In this document: piece after piece, positions 32,491 to 41,723 of the stretch
Position numbering within the stretch: position 1 is the stretch's first letter
How the letters are laid out: each line of letters starts with the position of its first letter
Assembly (NCBI GenBank): GCA_964598535.1
Contig: CAZRCI010000025.1
Coordinates: 12,761 to 76,760 of the forward strand
Length of the DNA stretch: 64,000 nucleotides
Direction: 5' to 3'
Source: JALHMI01 sp964598535
GTDB lineage: Bacteria > Planctomycetota > Planctomycetia > Pirellulales > PALSA-1355
The notes under the pieces: model-generated
Databases searched by the model: none
Seen by the model: only the letters and a program-made list of their open reading frames with translations
What the model was told of the DNA's origin: nothing
Program-made: the position numbers and the translations under genes

Positions 32491-33702
32491 ATGCAACGAC
32501 TGATTGGGATGACGTTACTCGCCTGGGCCTGCGGGGTGGCCTCGCACGCGGCAGACTGGCCGCAGTTTCGCGGGCCAGACTCCAAAAGCGTCGCTCAAGG
32601 CAAGCAGCCACCCACGGAATGGTCGGATGCCGACGGTCAGAACATCGCCTGGAAAATTCAACTACCAGGCCGCGGACCATCGAGCCCGATTGTCGTGAAT
32701 GGCAAGATCATCGTCACCGCCTCGAGCGGTATCCAGCAAGACCGGCTGCATGTGCTGTGTTTCGATGCCGGCGACGGACACCGGATCTGGGAACGCCAGT
32801 TCTGGGCGACCGGCCGCACGCTCAGCCATCCCAGCAGCGCCAATGCGGCGCCGACTCCGGCCAGCGATGGTCAATTGATCTTTGCGTTCTTTTCATCGAA
32901 CGATCTGATTTGCCTCGACCTGGACGGCAACCTGAAATGGTTTCGTGGGCTCGCCCACGACTATCCCGCGGCAGGTAACGACGTGGGCATGTCGAGTTCC
33001 CCGGTCGTGGTGGGCGACATTGTTGTAGCGCAAGTCGAATGCCAAGGCGACTCGTTCGGAACCGGCATCGACAAGCATACTGGCGAACCTCGCTGGAAGG
33101 TGGATCGCCCGCGCGAGGCAAGCTGGGCCTCTCCCGTGGTCGTGGCCGGCCACTCCGAGTTGATACTCTTCCAATCGCCCAAGTATTTGACCGCGCATCG
33201 AGTCAGCGATGGTAAACAAATCTGGAACTACGAGACCGCCTGCGACGCCATTTCGTCTCCCGCGTCATCCGGAGACATGGTCTATGTGGCCTCGAAAGGT
33301 TTGACGGCTTTGCGTGCCGGACAAAATCCGGAACCCGAGGTGGTGTGGAATTCGCAAAATCTGCAACCCGGCGCAGCCAGCATCATTGTTAACCAGGAGC
33401 GATTGTTCATCATCAATCGGGCGGGAGTGCTGAATTGTGCAGGGCGAGCCGATGGCAAGCCCGCGTGGCGAGTTCGCCTGGAGGGTGAGTTTTGGGGCAC
33501 GCCTGCCGTCGTGGGCGATAAGATGTATGCCTTTAATAAAGCTGGCAAAGGGCTCGTGGTTGCGATTGGAACCGACACCGACAAAGGCGAACTCATCGGT
33601 GGCGGCCAACTCGACGGTGAAATCCAGAGCTCGCCGGCCGTCGCCGATGGCGCAATTTACATTCGTAGCGACTCCAACCTGTGGAAAATTGCGGACCAAT
33701 AA
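32491..33702 (+). CDS. Exported PQQ-type beta-propeller protein, second copy
   Basis: The start ATG 32491 gives a signal peptide (RLIGMTLLAWACGVASHA) and a mature start ADWPQFRGPDSKSVAQG, closely like the propeller at 22340. Blades show repeated GxxxWxx units (GHRIWERQFWA, GEPRWKVDRP, GKQIWNYETA, GKPAWRVRLEG). No catalytic quinoprotein residues are clear. It follows the HEAT-like protein and may pair with it in the periplasm. An earlier start at 32437 is in the 5' leader. Confidence 0.85.
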   Translation: MQRLIGMTLLAWACGVASHAADWPQFRGPDSKSVAQGKQPPTEWSDADGQNIAWKIQLPGRGPSSPIVVNGKIIVTASSGIQQDRLHVLCFDAGDGHRIWERQFWATGRTLSHPSSANAAPTPASDGQLIFAFFSSNDLICLDLDGNLKWFRGLAHDYPAAGNDVGMSSSPVVVGDIVVAQVECQGDSFGTGIDKHTGEPRWKVDRPREASWASPVVVAGHSELILFQSPKYLTAHRVSDGKQIWNYETACDAISSPASSGDMVYVASKGLTALRAGQNPEPEVVWNSQNLQPGAASIIVNQERLFIINRAGVLNCAGRADGKPAWRVRLEGEFWGTPAVVGDKMYAFNKAGKGLVVAIGTDTDKGELIGGGQLDGEIQSSPAVADGAIYIRSDSNLWKIADQ

Positions 33703-33751
33703 CCACCTCTACAGAACTCTCGTGACGCCGTGGCGTCCGATCTGAATATTC

Positions 33752-35041
33752 ATGTCGAGCATCGAAATCGAACCCCTCGCGTCTCTGCCGGACGCCAGCG
33801 TACGTCCTCCGGGTTCCAAAAGCCTCACAAATCGCGCGCTGATTTGTGCGGCCTTGGCCCACGGAAAATCTTCGCTCGCGGGCATTCTCGACAGCGAAGA
33901 CACGCGTGTGATGCTCGACGCGCTCTCGTCGCTCGGGATTGATGTTCGGGCCGACCACGAGACGCACGCCGCCACGGTAAACGGTTGCGGCGGCAAAATT
34001 CGCGTCACGAGCGCCGACCTGTACATCGCCAATAGCGGGACGAGCGTGCGGTTCCTAACCGCGCTGGTCGCATTGGCGCAGGGACGTTTCCGCTTACACG
34101 GTACCACGCGCATGCACGAACGGCCAATCCAGGACTTGCTCGATGCGCTGCGACAACTCGGTGTCCAAGCCGAGAGCGAATCGGCGACCGGTTGCCCGCC
34201 GGTAGTGGTGCATGCCGACGGCCTGAAGATCCGCAAGACCACCATTCGCGGCGATGTGTCGAGCCAATTCTTGAGCGCGGTGCTGCTGGCGGCTCCCTGC
34301 GCCGGCGGCTCGGCCGCCGAGCCGCTCGTGATCGAGATCGCCGGCCCCTTGGTTTCGGTTCCCTACGTCACGATGACCCTGGCGGTAATGCGATCTTTCG
34401 GCGCCGAAGTGGAAAGCAGCGACGATTTCCGCAGCTTTAGAATCGCGACAACCGGCTACCACGGCCAAAACTACGAAATCGAGCCCGACGCTTCGGCTGC
34501 CAGCTACTTTTGGGCGGCCGCGGCGATCACCGGCGGACAGGTCCGTGTCGAAGGGCTGGGGCCCGGCAGCCTACAAGGGGATGTTGCCTTTTGCGATGTC
34601 CTGGCTCGGATGGGCTGCCGCGTTTCCTCAGACTCTCGTGGCACGCTGGTCGCCGGCGGTCCTCTTCACGGCATCGATGTCGACATGAATGCCATCAGTG
34701 ACACCGTGCAAACGCTCGGCGCTGTCGCGTTATTTGCCGACAGTCCCACGACGATCCGCAATGTTGGCCATATTCGCCATAAGGAAACCGACCGCATCGG
34801 CGCATTGGCCACAGAACTGCGCAAGTTTGGCGCCGTGGTTGACGAAACCGCCGATGGCCTGCGAATCGTCCCGGGCGTGCTGCGAGCGGCAACGATCGAT
34901 ACCTACGACGATCACCGGATGGCAATGAGTCTGGCGCTTGTCGGCCTGCGCGTACCAGGAGTCGTCATTAACGACCCTGAGTGCGTGGGGAAGACTTATC
35001 CACGGTACTGGCATGATCTCGCGCTGCTTCGCAGTTCCTAG
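33752..35041 (+). CDS. aroA: 3-phosphoshikimate 1-carboxyvinyltransferase (EPSP synthase)
   Basis: The 429-residue enzyme joins shikimate 3-phosphate and PEP to form EPSP in aromatic amino acid synthesis. The motifs are PPGSKSLTNRAL near residue 20 (binding Lys and Ser), NSGTSVRFLTALVA near 90, RMHERPIQDLLDAL near 120, IRHKETDRIGALATEL near 340, and YDDHRMAMSLALVGL near 385. All key residues are present and the length is normal. It is separated from the propeller gene by about 50 bases. Cytosolic housekeeping gene. Confidence 0.97.
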   Translation: MSSIEIEPLASLPDASVRPPGSKSLTNRALICAALAHGKSSLAGILDSEDTRVMLDALSSLGIDVRADHETHAATVNGCGGKIRVTSADLYIANSGTSVRFLTALVALAQGRFRLHGTTRMHERPIQDLLDALRQLGVQAESESATGCPPVVVHADGLKIRKTTIRGDVSSQFLSAVLLAAPCAGGSAAEPLVIEIAGPLVSVPYVTMTLAVMRSFGAEVESSDDFRSFRIATTGYHGQNYEIEPDASAASYFWAAAAITGGQVRVEGLGPGSLQGDVAFCDVLARMGCRVSSDSRGTLVAGGPLHGIDVDMNAISDTVQTLGAVALFADSPTTIRNVGHIRHKETDRIGALATELRKFGAVVDETADGLRIVPGVLRAATIDTYDDHRMAMSLALVGLRVPGVVINDPECVGKTYPRYWHDLALLRSS

Positions 35042-35264
35042 CGGATGCGTGATGCCCGCTCTAGCCGCCCCTACGACGGTCGGAACTGGAGCCTATGGCG
35101 ATAAATGTGCGGTAGCTTCCGCGTGGAATAATATCGCAGGACAGTGACGAGAGCACGGAAGGCGACCGTGGTATGCGACCGAGCACAGCCCTGCATGCTT
35201 CACGTGATGATATTTTGGCCGGCGCATTACCACCAAATCATGCCGGCGCTTCGCGACCAGACCA

Positions 35265-35489
35265 CTACGCCGCCGGCGGCTGGCGGTGATGCAACGAACT
35301 CGATTCGAGCAGTTGCTCGGCCCGGCGCAGCAAATCCACGCCACGCGGTTCCTGCGGGGCTGACGAGTTCGCTTCAAATCTGCCGTGGCAGTGTTGGCAA
35401 ACGACCTGACGCCCTAAATATTCAACGTTGATTTGTAGACTGCGACCGCACGTGGGGCATTCCTGCACAAAATACGTCGCTCGCGACAT
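35265..35489 (-). CDS. Zinc-ribbon protein, 74 aa
   Basis: ATG 35489 (MSRATYFVQECPTCG). The protein carries CPTCGRSLQINVEYLGR and CQHCHGRF, the typical planctomycetal zinc-ribbon start with a YLGRxVxCxHC motif. The rest is disordered, ending in a helix (LLRRAEQLLESSS). Such domains usually sit at the N terminus of larger planctomycete proteins; here it stands alone, so it may be an adaptor or regulator. The long upstream frame to 35624 is not needed. Confidence 0.75.
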   Translation of the reverse strand: MSRATYFVQECPTCGRSLQINVEYLGRQVVCQHCHGRFEANSSAPQEPRGVDLLRRAEQLLESSSLHHRQPPAA

Positions 35490-35926
35490 GGCGGCACCTC
35501 CGTTACCTTGCCCGTGCTTTGAAGCTCCGTCATGGTAGACCATTTGCCGGTTTTCAGCAATCAAAACGACCTCACTTTGCGCTTGCGCCGGCGATGCGGC
35601 TGGACTTCTAGTGAAAGAATTCACAATGTCGCCAGAAGGAACGTGAATAGGTTCGGGGCTTAATCTTGGCGTTAAATGGGGCAGCGCAAGCAGGACACGT
35701 CACCGGACCGTGCGGTTCGCATACTGCTGTCGCAATCGCTCGCTAGCCCGAGAGTCATTGGCTAAACTAAAGGCGTCCGAGGGCTTGAGTTTGTAGAGGC
35801 AATTCCCCAGGCCCCCCCGGCGAAACCAGGAACCAGGGAAGAAACTCCCCGTCATTTCGCCCTTGTTTTCCAGGAAAACCTTGCTTTTACGACCCCGTTT
35901 GCTGCACTTGGCGCGCACCGTCTGGC
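35490..35926. other. Intergenic region, nothing recognised
   Basis: About 440 bases with runs of C (35813-35820) and no convincing gene. A minus-strand frame at 35700-35942 gives a basic unlikely product and would overlap the next gene. Confidence 0.55.
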
Positions 35927-36976
35927 ATGGGTAATCCTGCATTTAACGTCATCGTGGTGCTGTTTTGGCTGTCGACGATGAGTTGGCTGGTCGTGGCCAA
36001 GATCCTGCCTCCGCTACGCGTGGGAGAACCACCAAGTTACAGTTCCATTGCCCGCGAAAGCCGCGACGACCCGCCCGCTTGCTGGGCCATTCGCATGCGA
36101 GGGCGCACCATCGGTTGGGCGGCAAACTGGCACGTACGCCGCCCCGAGGGAATCAGCGAATTCTACAGTCGGGTCTACCTGGCTGAATTGCCCCTCGACG
36201 AACTAGCGCCGGGCTGGCTCACGACGGTTCTCAGGCCCGTGCTCTCGAACCTTGAGTTGCTGGACGTCGACAAGCAAAGCTGGTTCATCGTCGATCCGTT
36301 GGGGCGATTGTCGGATTTCGAATCGCGTATTCGTCTGGCGGGCATTCCCGATGCCATTCGCTTTCAGGGAACCGTGGAAGGATCGCAGCTCAAGCTACTT
36401 GTCCGATCGGGAGACGTATCGGCTACGCTCTACCAGACGCTCGCCGCGAACTCTCTGGTGAACGACGAGCTTTCTCCGCAGTCGCGAATGCCCCATCTGC
36501 GTGTAGGCCAAACCTGGACGGTTCCGCTATATACCCCCTTTCGTTCACCGCGCAGTCCAATTGACATCCTTCAGGCCACGGTCGAGGCCGAGGAGTCCAT
36601 TCGCTGGAATGGCGAGCGAACTCCGGTTCGGCTTGTCGTCTATCGAGGAGATCCAGGAAGCGGACGCGGCAGCAATGAGATGCGCGGGCGCATGTGGGTC
36701 GACGAAGACGGTAATGTGCTCCGGCAGGAGGTTACAACCTTTCGCTCGCCGATCCAGTTCGAGCGGGTGCCGGAAAGCGTAGCCAGCGAATTACGGGCTC
36801 AACTCCCGGAAAATTGGCGGCAGCCGATGCTCGCCGGCCTGGCACGTCGGCTGCTGGCAAATCTCCAAGCCCCGGCAAACGCCGCGTTTGTCGGCGAAGA
36901 CGAACCACCAGGCGAACCGTTGGAAGGATCTACGTCTAGCTCCGACGAAGAGGCCCAAGCTCCGGTAGCGAGATGA
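35927..36976 (+). CDS. Planctomycete hypothetical protein linked to ABC exporter
   Basis: A 349-residue protein with an N-terminal membrane helix (AFNVIVVLFWLSTMSWLVVA) that acts as an anchor or signal. The rest is a beta-rich soluble domain, with repeated strand patterns (CWAIRMRGRTIGWAANW, HLRVGQTWTVPLYTPF, EMRGRMWVDEDGNVL) and an acidic end. Its TGA overlaps the ATG of the ABC ATPase gene (ATGA), so the three genes 35927-39536 form one operon. It may be an exporter accessory or substrate-binding part; the fold is not recognised. Confidence 0.75.
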   Translation: MGNPAFNVIVVLFWLSTMSWLVVAKILPPLRVGEPPSYSSIARESRDDPPACWAIRMRGRTIGWAANWHVRRPEGISEFYSRVYLAELPLDELAPGWLTTVLRPVLSNLELLDVDKQSWFIVDPLGRLSDFESRIRLAGIPDAIRFQGTVEGSQLKLLVRSGDVSATLYQTLAANSLVNDELSPQSRMPHLRVGQTWTVPLYTPFRSPRSPIDILQATVEAEESIRWNGERTPVRLVVYRGDPGSGRGSNEMRGRMWVDEDGNVLRQEVTTFRSPIQFERVPESVASELRAQLPENWRQPMLAGLARRLLANLQAPANAAFVGEDEPPGEPLEGSTSSSDEEAQAPVAR

Positions 36977-37752
36977 TCGAGATCCAACACGTTACTCGAC
37001 GTTATGGCGCCAAGCTTGCCGTCGACGACCTCAACTTGCGCATTCCACCGGGAGAACTGTTCGCGTTTCTCGGCCCCAACGGCGCCGGCAAAACGACGAC
37101 CATTAAAATGCTGGTGGGGCTGCTCAAGCCCAGCTCCGGTGAGATCCGCCTGTGTGGACACGATGTCGGTCAGCAGCAAACAGCCGCCAATCGCCTCTTA
37201 GGCTATGTGCCCGACGTCCCCTACTTATACGACAAGCTTTCGGGCAGCGAATTTCTGCGATTCATCGCCGAGATGTATCGCATCGATGCTCGCGAAGCGG
37301 ACGAACGCATCGCTCAGCAAATCGAAATCTTCCAACTGCAAGACTTCATCGACGACCTGACGGAAAGCTATTCGCACGGCATGAAACAGCGGCTCGCTTT
37401 TGCGGCGGCGATGTTGCACGACCCGCAAGTGCTAGTAATCGACGAACCGATGGTCGGTCTCGATCCGCGCAACGTTCGGGTTATGAAAGATCTGCTGAGG
37501 GCAAAAGCCCGTGCCGGCCAGACCATTTTCATGTCCACGCACCTGCTATCAATCGCCCAGGAAATCGCCGATCGCGTAGGCATTGTCGATCAAGGACGGT
37601 TGCAATTCCTGGGCACGATCGACGAGCTACGAGCGACGGTCGCGAGCAACGACACGTCGCTCGAACATTTGTACCTGAGCTTCACGGCGTCGGATGCCAA
37701 TGCCGCGGAGGGTAGGATCGGATCCCAACTGGCTGGGGATAGTGAGCGATGA
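36973..37752 (+). CDS. ABC transporter ATP-binding protein
   Basis: A 259-residue ATPase with Walker A GPNGAGKTTTIKML near 36, Q-loop region GYVPDVPYLYDKLSG, signature SYSHGMKQRLAFAAA near 135, Walker B VLVIDEPMVGLDP and H-loop STHLLSIAQE. The sequence type is that of export ABC proteins (ABC-2-like). It overlaps both neighbours by ATGA, so ATPase and permease are translationally coupled. It powers the permease of the next gene at the inner membrane. Substrate not predicted. Confidence 0.95.
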   Translation: MIEIQHVTRRYGAKLAVDDLNLRIPPGELFAFLGPNGAGKTTTIKMLVGLLKPSSGEIRLCGHDVGQQQTAANRLLGYVPDVPYLYDKLSGSEFLRFIAEMYRIDAREADERIAQQIEIFQLQDFIDDLTESYSHGMKQRLAFAAAMLHDPQVLVIDEPMVGLDPRNVRVMKDLLRAKARAGQTIFMSTHLLSIAQEIADRVGIVDQGRLQFLGTIDELRATVASNDTSLEHLYLSFTASDANAAEGRIGSQLAGDSER

Positions 37753-39536
37753 CGAGCGTTGGCGATATCTGGAATGTCCCTGCCGTCGCGGCGCCGGAGG
37801 ATAACCTGTTGCTCACCCCCGCGGACGAGGCGCAACTTCTGTGGCGCGTACGGATGCGCATGGTGCGCACCATGATTCGTCAGGCCCTGACCACGGCCAG
37901 GCTACGCGTCACGTTGGTGGTGTTCTTGAGTATCTTCTTCTGGTATGGGCTGTTTCTTTTGTTTGGCGAGGGATTCCGCTTTCTGGCGTGGACGATCGAT
38001 CACCCGGTCACACAGGCCCAGACAGTCCAAGCCGTGTACAACGTGTTCTTCGCGTCCCTGCTGGTCATGCTGGTGCTCTCATCCGCGATCATCCTGTATG
38101 GTGGGCTCTACTGTTCGAGCGAGGCGGAATTTCTGCTGACGACGCCCGTGCGGCCAGAACGAATCGTGCTGCACAAGTTTCAAGAGGCGATCGTGTTTAG
38201 CAGTTGGGGATTCTTGCTCCTGGGAAGCCCCATGCTCGTGGCCTACGGGCTACAAGTCGACGCGCCTTGGTATTACTACGGGTTGCTGCTTCCATTCATG
38301 GCGGCGTTCGTTTATATCCCGGGAGGAATCGGCGCAATCCTGTGCATGCTGTTCGTGCATCACTTGGCTCGCTTGCGACGGCAGGCCCTGGTGACCGCGA
38401 GCCTGATACTCGGAATCGGCATCCTACTTCTCATCTGGGCAATCGTCGCCAAAACCGAAGGAAACCTGCTGACCGTCAACTGGTTTCAAGAGATGTTAGG
38501 GCGACTGCAATATAGCGAACACCGGCTATTGCCGAGTTGGTGGCTCAGCTCAGGTCTGCTGGAAGCCGCTCGTAACGACGTGGGGGCGCCAGGCAATGCC
38601 CCCTGGGCTGAAAGCCTGTTGTTTTTGTCGCTGTTGATATCAAACGCCCTGTTCCTGCGCGTGCTGGCGGTGACCATTGGCGGGCGAATCTATCGCGCCA
38701 GCTATAGCGAACTTCGCACGGATCATGCGCGACGCCGCCCGCGAGCCAACTTCTGGCTCGATCGTGTCGTAACCCGATTCGTGCCGTTGCTGACACCGCA
38801 AATGCGTTTGCTTATCGTCAAGGATCTAAGGCTCTTTCGCCGCGATCCCGTGCAATGGTCGCAATTCTTGATTTTCTTCGGGCTACTCGCGCTGTATTTC
38901 ACCAACATCCGCCGCTTCAGCTATGACGTCAACTACACGGCTTGGGTGAATATGATCAGCTTCCTCAATCTCGCCGTGGTTGGACTGATTCTTTCGACTT
39001 TCACTACGCGATTTATCTTCCCGATGCTGAGTCTCGAAGGCCGGCGATTCTGGATCCTCAGCATGCTGCCCGTTCGGCGAGAGGCGGTGCTCTGGGGAAA
39101 ATTTCTGTTCGCGGCGGTCGGCTCGTCGGTTCCCTGCTGCCTGCTGATCTTACTCAGCGACTACATGCTTCGTGTATCGCCGCTGGTCATGGCGATTCAC
39201 CAGCTAACTTGCTTGCTATTGTGCCTGGGACTGTCCGGAATTGCCGTCGGCTTGGGCGCCAAGATGCCCGATCTGCGAGAAGAATCGCCCTCGAAGATCG
39301 CGGCCGGGTTCGGAGGCACCTTGAACCTCGTGGTCAGCGCGATCTATATCGTGGTGATTGTCTTGTTGACGGCGCTGCCCATGCACTTTTATCTGGTGAT
39401 GCGAACGGAAGCGGACGCCGCTCGCTACGAGTTTTGGTTGCTAGCCGGCATCGCGGCCGCGATTCTCACCGGGGCCATTGCAACCGTCATTCCGATGCGG
39501 CTCGGGCTCAAGTCATTTCGATCGCTCGAGTTCTAG
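37749..39536 (+). CDS. ABC exporter permease
   Basis: The 595-residue protein starts at ATG 37749 overlapping the ATPase stop. It has a cytosolic N terminus and about 10-12 membrane helices, among them VTLVVFLSIFFWYGLFLLFG, VYNVFFASLLVMLVLSSAII, LIISNALFLRVLAV, FLIFFGLLALYFTNI, LVVSAIYIVVIVLLTAL and LLAGIAAAILTGAIATVI. A large soluble loop (ARRRPRANFWLDRVVTRFVP) follows the first half. It fits the planctomycete-rich putative ABC exporter family, larger than usual ABC-2 permeases. Confidence 0.88.
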   Translation: MTSVGDIWNVPAVAAPEDNLLLTPADEAQLLWRVRMRMVRTMIRQALTTARLRVTLVVFLSIFFWYGLFLLFGEGFRFLAWTIDHPVTQAQTVQAVYNVFFASLLVMLVLSSAIILYGGLYCSSEAEFLLTTPVRPERIVLHKFQEAIVFSSWGFLLLGSPMLVAYGLQVDAPWYYYGLLLPFMAAFVYIPGGIGAILCMLFVHHLARLRRQALVTASLILGIGILLLIWAIVAKTEGNLLTVNWFQEMLGRLQYSEHRLLPSWWLSSGLLEAARNDVGAPGNAPWAESLLFLSLLISNALFLRVLAVTIGGRIYRASYSELRTDHARRRPRANFWLDRVVTRFVPLLTPQMRLLIVKDLRLFRRDPVQWSQFLIFFGLLALYFTNIRRFSYDVNYTAWVNMISFLNLAVVGLILSTFTTRFIFPMLSLEGRRFWILSMLPVRREAVLWGKFLFAAVGSSVPCCLLILLSDYMLRVSPLVMAIHQLTCLLLCLGLSGIAVGLGAKMPDLREESPSKIAAGFGGTLNLVVSAIYIVVIVLLTALPMHFYLVMRTEADAARYEFWLLAGIAAAILTGAIATVIPMRLGLKSFRSLEF

Positions 39537-39581
39537 CGCCCGCGCGTTACCGGAAGTGCTCCCGACGATGAGAACAAGCAC

Positions 39582-40514
39582 TTAGGCCACGGCGCCGCGG
39601 ACCTTGGCTATGGTGGCACGGTATCGCGCCCGGGCATCCATGGCGATCCAACCCAGGAAGACATTCCCACCCAAAGAACATGCCAGTAGCACGATGGCAA
39701 TGACCAAAGCGCCCCACGGCCGTGATTCCGGCGGCGAGTCTCCCAACTCGGGCTTACCGGTGTCGCGCACACCATCAATGGGAGCTGCCTTGCCCTCTTC
39801 GAACGTGGCCGGTTGGATCGGCGCGGAAGGGTTGTGCGCGGCCGGCAGCTTACCGGGCGCCTGTGCCAGGTTGGACGTCGCAGGAACATCCTGCTTACCC
39901 TCGGGTGCAGCCTGCGCCGTCTCTTCAGCCCAGGGATCTGCGAATGGCCGTTCCGGTTCGGTCGCGACCGGAGGCGTCGTGTCCGACGGTGGTGTGGTCG
40001 CAACGGGAAACTTCGGTTCGACATCACGCGGCACGGAATCGCCAAAATCTGGGGCCGACTCAGGAGCGCTCGCAGGTGGGAGCGCGGCTAAGTCCGGGGT
40101 TGCATACGGAACGTTCAAAGGATCCTCGGCCTGCGCAAAGTCCGGCCCAGCGGCGGGCTCGGGCAACGTCCCTGCGTTGACTGGTGCGGGCGTTTGTTGC
40201 TCAAAGGCAGGCTGCGGAGCCGCCGCCACGGGCGCCGAAGCCTGAGGCATCACCGCGGAGGGCGGCTGTTCGATTTTGGCCTGAAGCGGACCATACTCGC
40301 GGCGTAGCTTGCCCACTCCCACCACAATCCGATAGCGGCGTACGTCGACGCCTTCGGGCACTTCGCTAAAGATCTCCTGCTGACCGCCTTCGAGCACGGT
40401 GAGCAATTGAGGCTCAAGCTGAATCGTGTACTCGTGCCCGCCGCCAGGCAGCGGTTCCCAGCCCACTTCAATTCCCAATGCCGCCGTGGCAACCAGCACA
40501 ATCAGCGCATTCAT
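39582..40514 (-). CDS. Exported Pro-rich membrane-anchored protein
   Basis: The 310-residue protein has an N-terminal signal (NALIVLVATAALGIEVG), a beta-rich head (HEYTIQLEPQLLTVLEGGQQ, RYRIVVGVGKLRREYG), a long Pro/Ala linker (residues about 85-265), and a C-terminal membrane helix (GALVIAIVLLACSLGGNVFLGWIAM). So the head and linker are outside and the helix anchors it. This layout recurs in planctomycetes without known function. It is convergent with the ABC permease gene. Confidence 0.72.
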   Translation of the reverse strand: MNALIVLVATAALGIEVGWEPLPGGGHEYTIQLEPQLLTVLEGGQQEIFSEVPEGVDVRRYRIVVGVGKLRREYGPLQAKIEQPPSAVMPQASAPVAAAPQPAFEQQTPAPVNAGTLPEPAAGPDFAQAEDPLNVPYATPDLAALPPASAPESAPDFGDSVPRDVEPKFPVATTPPSDTTPPVATEPERPFADPWAEETAQAAPEGKQDVPATSNLAQAPGKLPAAHNPSAPIQPATFEEGKAAPIDGVRDTGKPELGDSPPESRPWGALVIAIVLLACSLGGNVFLGWIAMDARARYRATIAKVRGAVA

Positions 40515-40671
40515 AGCAAAGCACCTAATAGGAGGGCAGTTACATGCTAGAAATATCCTAGCAGTCCGGCCCCTTCAGAAGTAGCCGGCAAACAGGTTCC
40601 AACACGTATCCAAACGCGACACATCTTGTCCACAATTGCCCGGGGGGCCAAAATACCGGGCTGAACTAACA

Positions 40672-41685
40672 ATGCTTGCAGCCGAATCGACTGGACACTC
40701 TCTCTTGAGCGATACTTCGAAGCGCTGGACCCGGCACCTGGTAACCGGGCTTAAGCTGGCGATCTTCGCCCTCTTGTGCTACGCGATCTACCATGCGCTT
40801 GCCACGGGCAACCAGCAGCTTAGCCAACACGAGTGGCACGTCGAGCCCTGGTGGCTGGTCGCCTCGGGAGCGATCTACTTGGCAAGCCTGATCCCGCCCG
40901 CCATCTTTTGGTACCGGATCCTGCTGGCCACAGATCAGCCAGTCACGCTTGGTGAATCCGTCCGCGCGTACTACATCTCGCAGCTCGGCAAGTATGTCCC
41001 CGGCAAGTGGATGGTGATCTTGCTCCGCCGCGTGCTGCTGCGCGATCGCAAGGTAGAGCATACCGTCGTCGCGGCAAGCGTGTTCTTTGAAACGTTCACA
41101 TTCCTTGCGGTCGGCGCGGCAATCTCCGCAATCGTGCTGGTCATCTGGCATCCAAGCCAACTACCGCTCATTGCCACCGCGGCGGGCTCGGTGGTGCTGC
41201 TCGGGGCCCCCACGGCTCCTTTTTTGTTTGAATTTCTACTCCGCAAGTTGGGCGTGACACGACTCAATCCGACCGCGGGGCGAAAATTTCGGAAGATTAG
41301 CTGGAACATGCTATTCGGGGGATGGATCATCTTGGCCGTCGGCTGGCTACTGCAAGGCGCCAGCCTTTGGGCAACACTCCGTGGTCTGGGCGCCACCGAA
41401 CACGGGCCGTTTCACGAGCTTTCGCTACACACGACGGCTGTCGCGTTGAGCGTCGTCGCCGGCTTTCTTTCGCAGATCCCCGGAGGACTGGCCGTTCGCG
41501 AATGGGTTTCGGCCCAGCTCATTGAACCCATCTATGGGCCGAGCGTGGCCATCGTCTCGGCGATTTTTTACCGCCTGGTGCTCGTGGTGTCGGAGCTGGG
41601 AATTTCCATTATCCTATATATCGTCGGTTGGCGGCGAATGCCCGCGGTTCGCGACGTCGAAGCCGAGTTGACCGCAGAGGCCTGA
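40672..41685 (+). CDS. Flippase-like membrane protein (LPG synthetase TM-domain type)
   Basis: I use ATG 40672, since the longer form begins with TTG. The 337-residue protein has about eight membrane helices (LKLAIFALLCYAIYHAL, WWLVASGAIYLASLIPPAI, FLAVGAAISAIVLVIW, LIATAAGSVVLLGAPTAPFL, GGWIILAVGWLLQGASLWAT, AIFYRLVLVVSELGISIIL) and the family motif ISQLGKYVPGKW and SQIPGGLAVREW. Members (UPF0104) resemble the flippase part of MprF. It precedes two glycosyltransferase genes, so it may move lipid-linked sugars across the membrane. Confidence 0.82.
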   Translation: MLAAESTGHSLLSDTSKRWTRHLVTGLKLAIFALLCYAIYHALATGNQQLSQHEWHVEPWWLVASGAIYLASLIPPAIFWYRILLATDQPVTLGESVRAYYISQLGKYVPGKWMVILLRRVLLRDRKVEHTVVAASVFFETFTFLAVGAAISAIVLVIWHPSQLPLIATAAGSVVLLGAPTAPFLFEFLLRKLGVTRLNPTAGRKFRKISWNMLFGGWIILAVGWLLQGASLWATLRGLGATEHGPFHELSLHTTAVALSVVAGFLSQIPGGLAVREWVSAQLIEPIYGPSVAIVSAIFYRLVLVVSELGISIILYIVGWRRMPAVRDVEAELTAEA

Positions 41686-41723
41686 CTTCACTTTCGGGCC
41701 GGTTTCAAATATCGCGGTGCGCA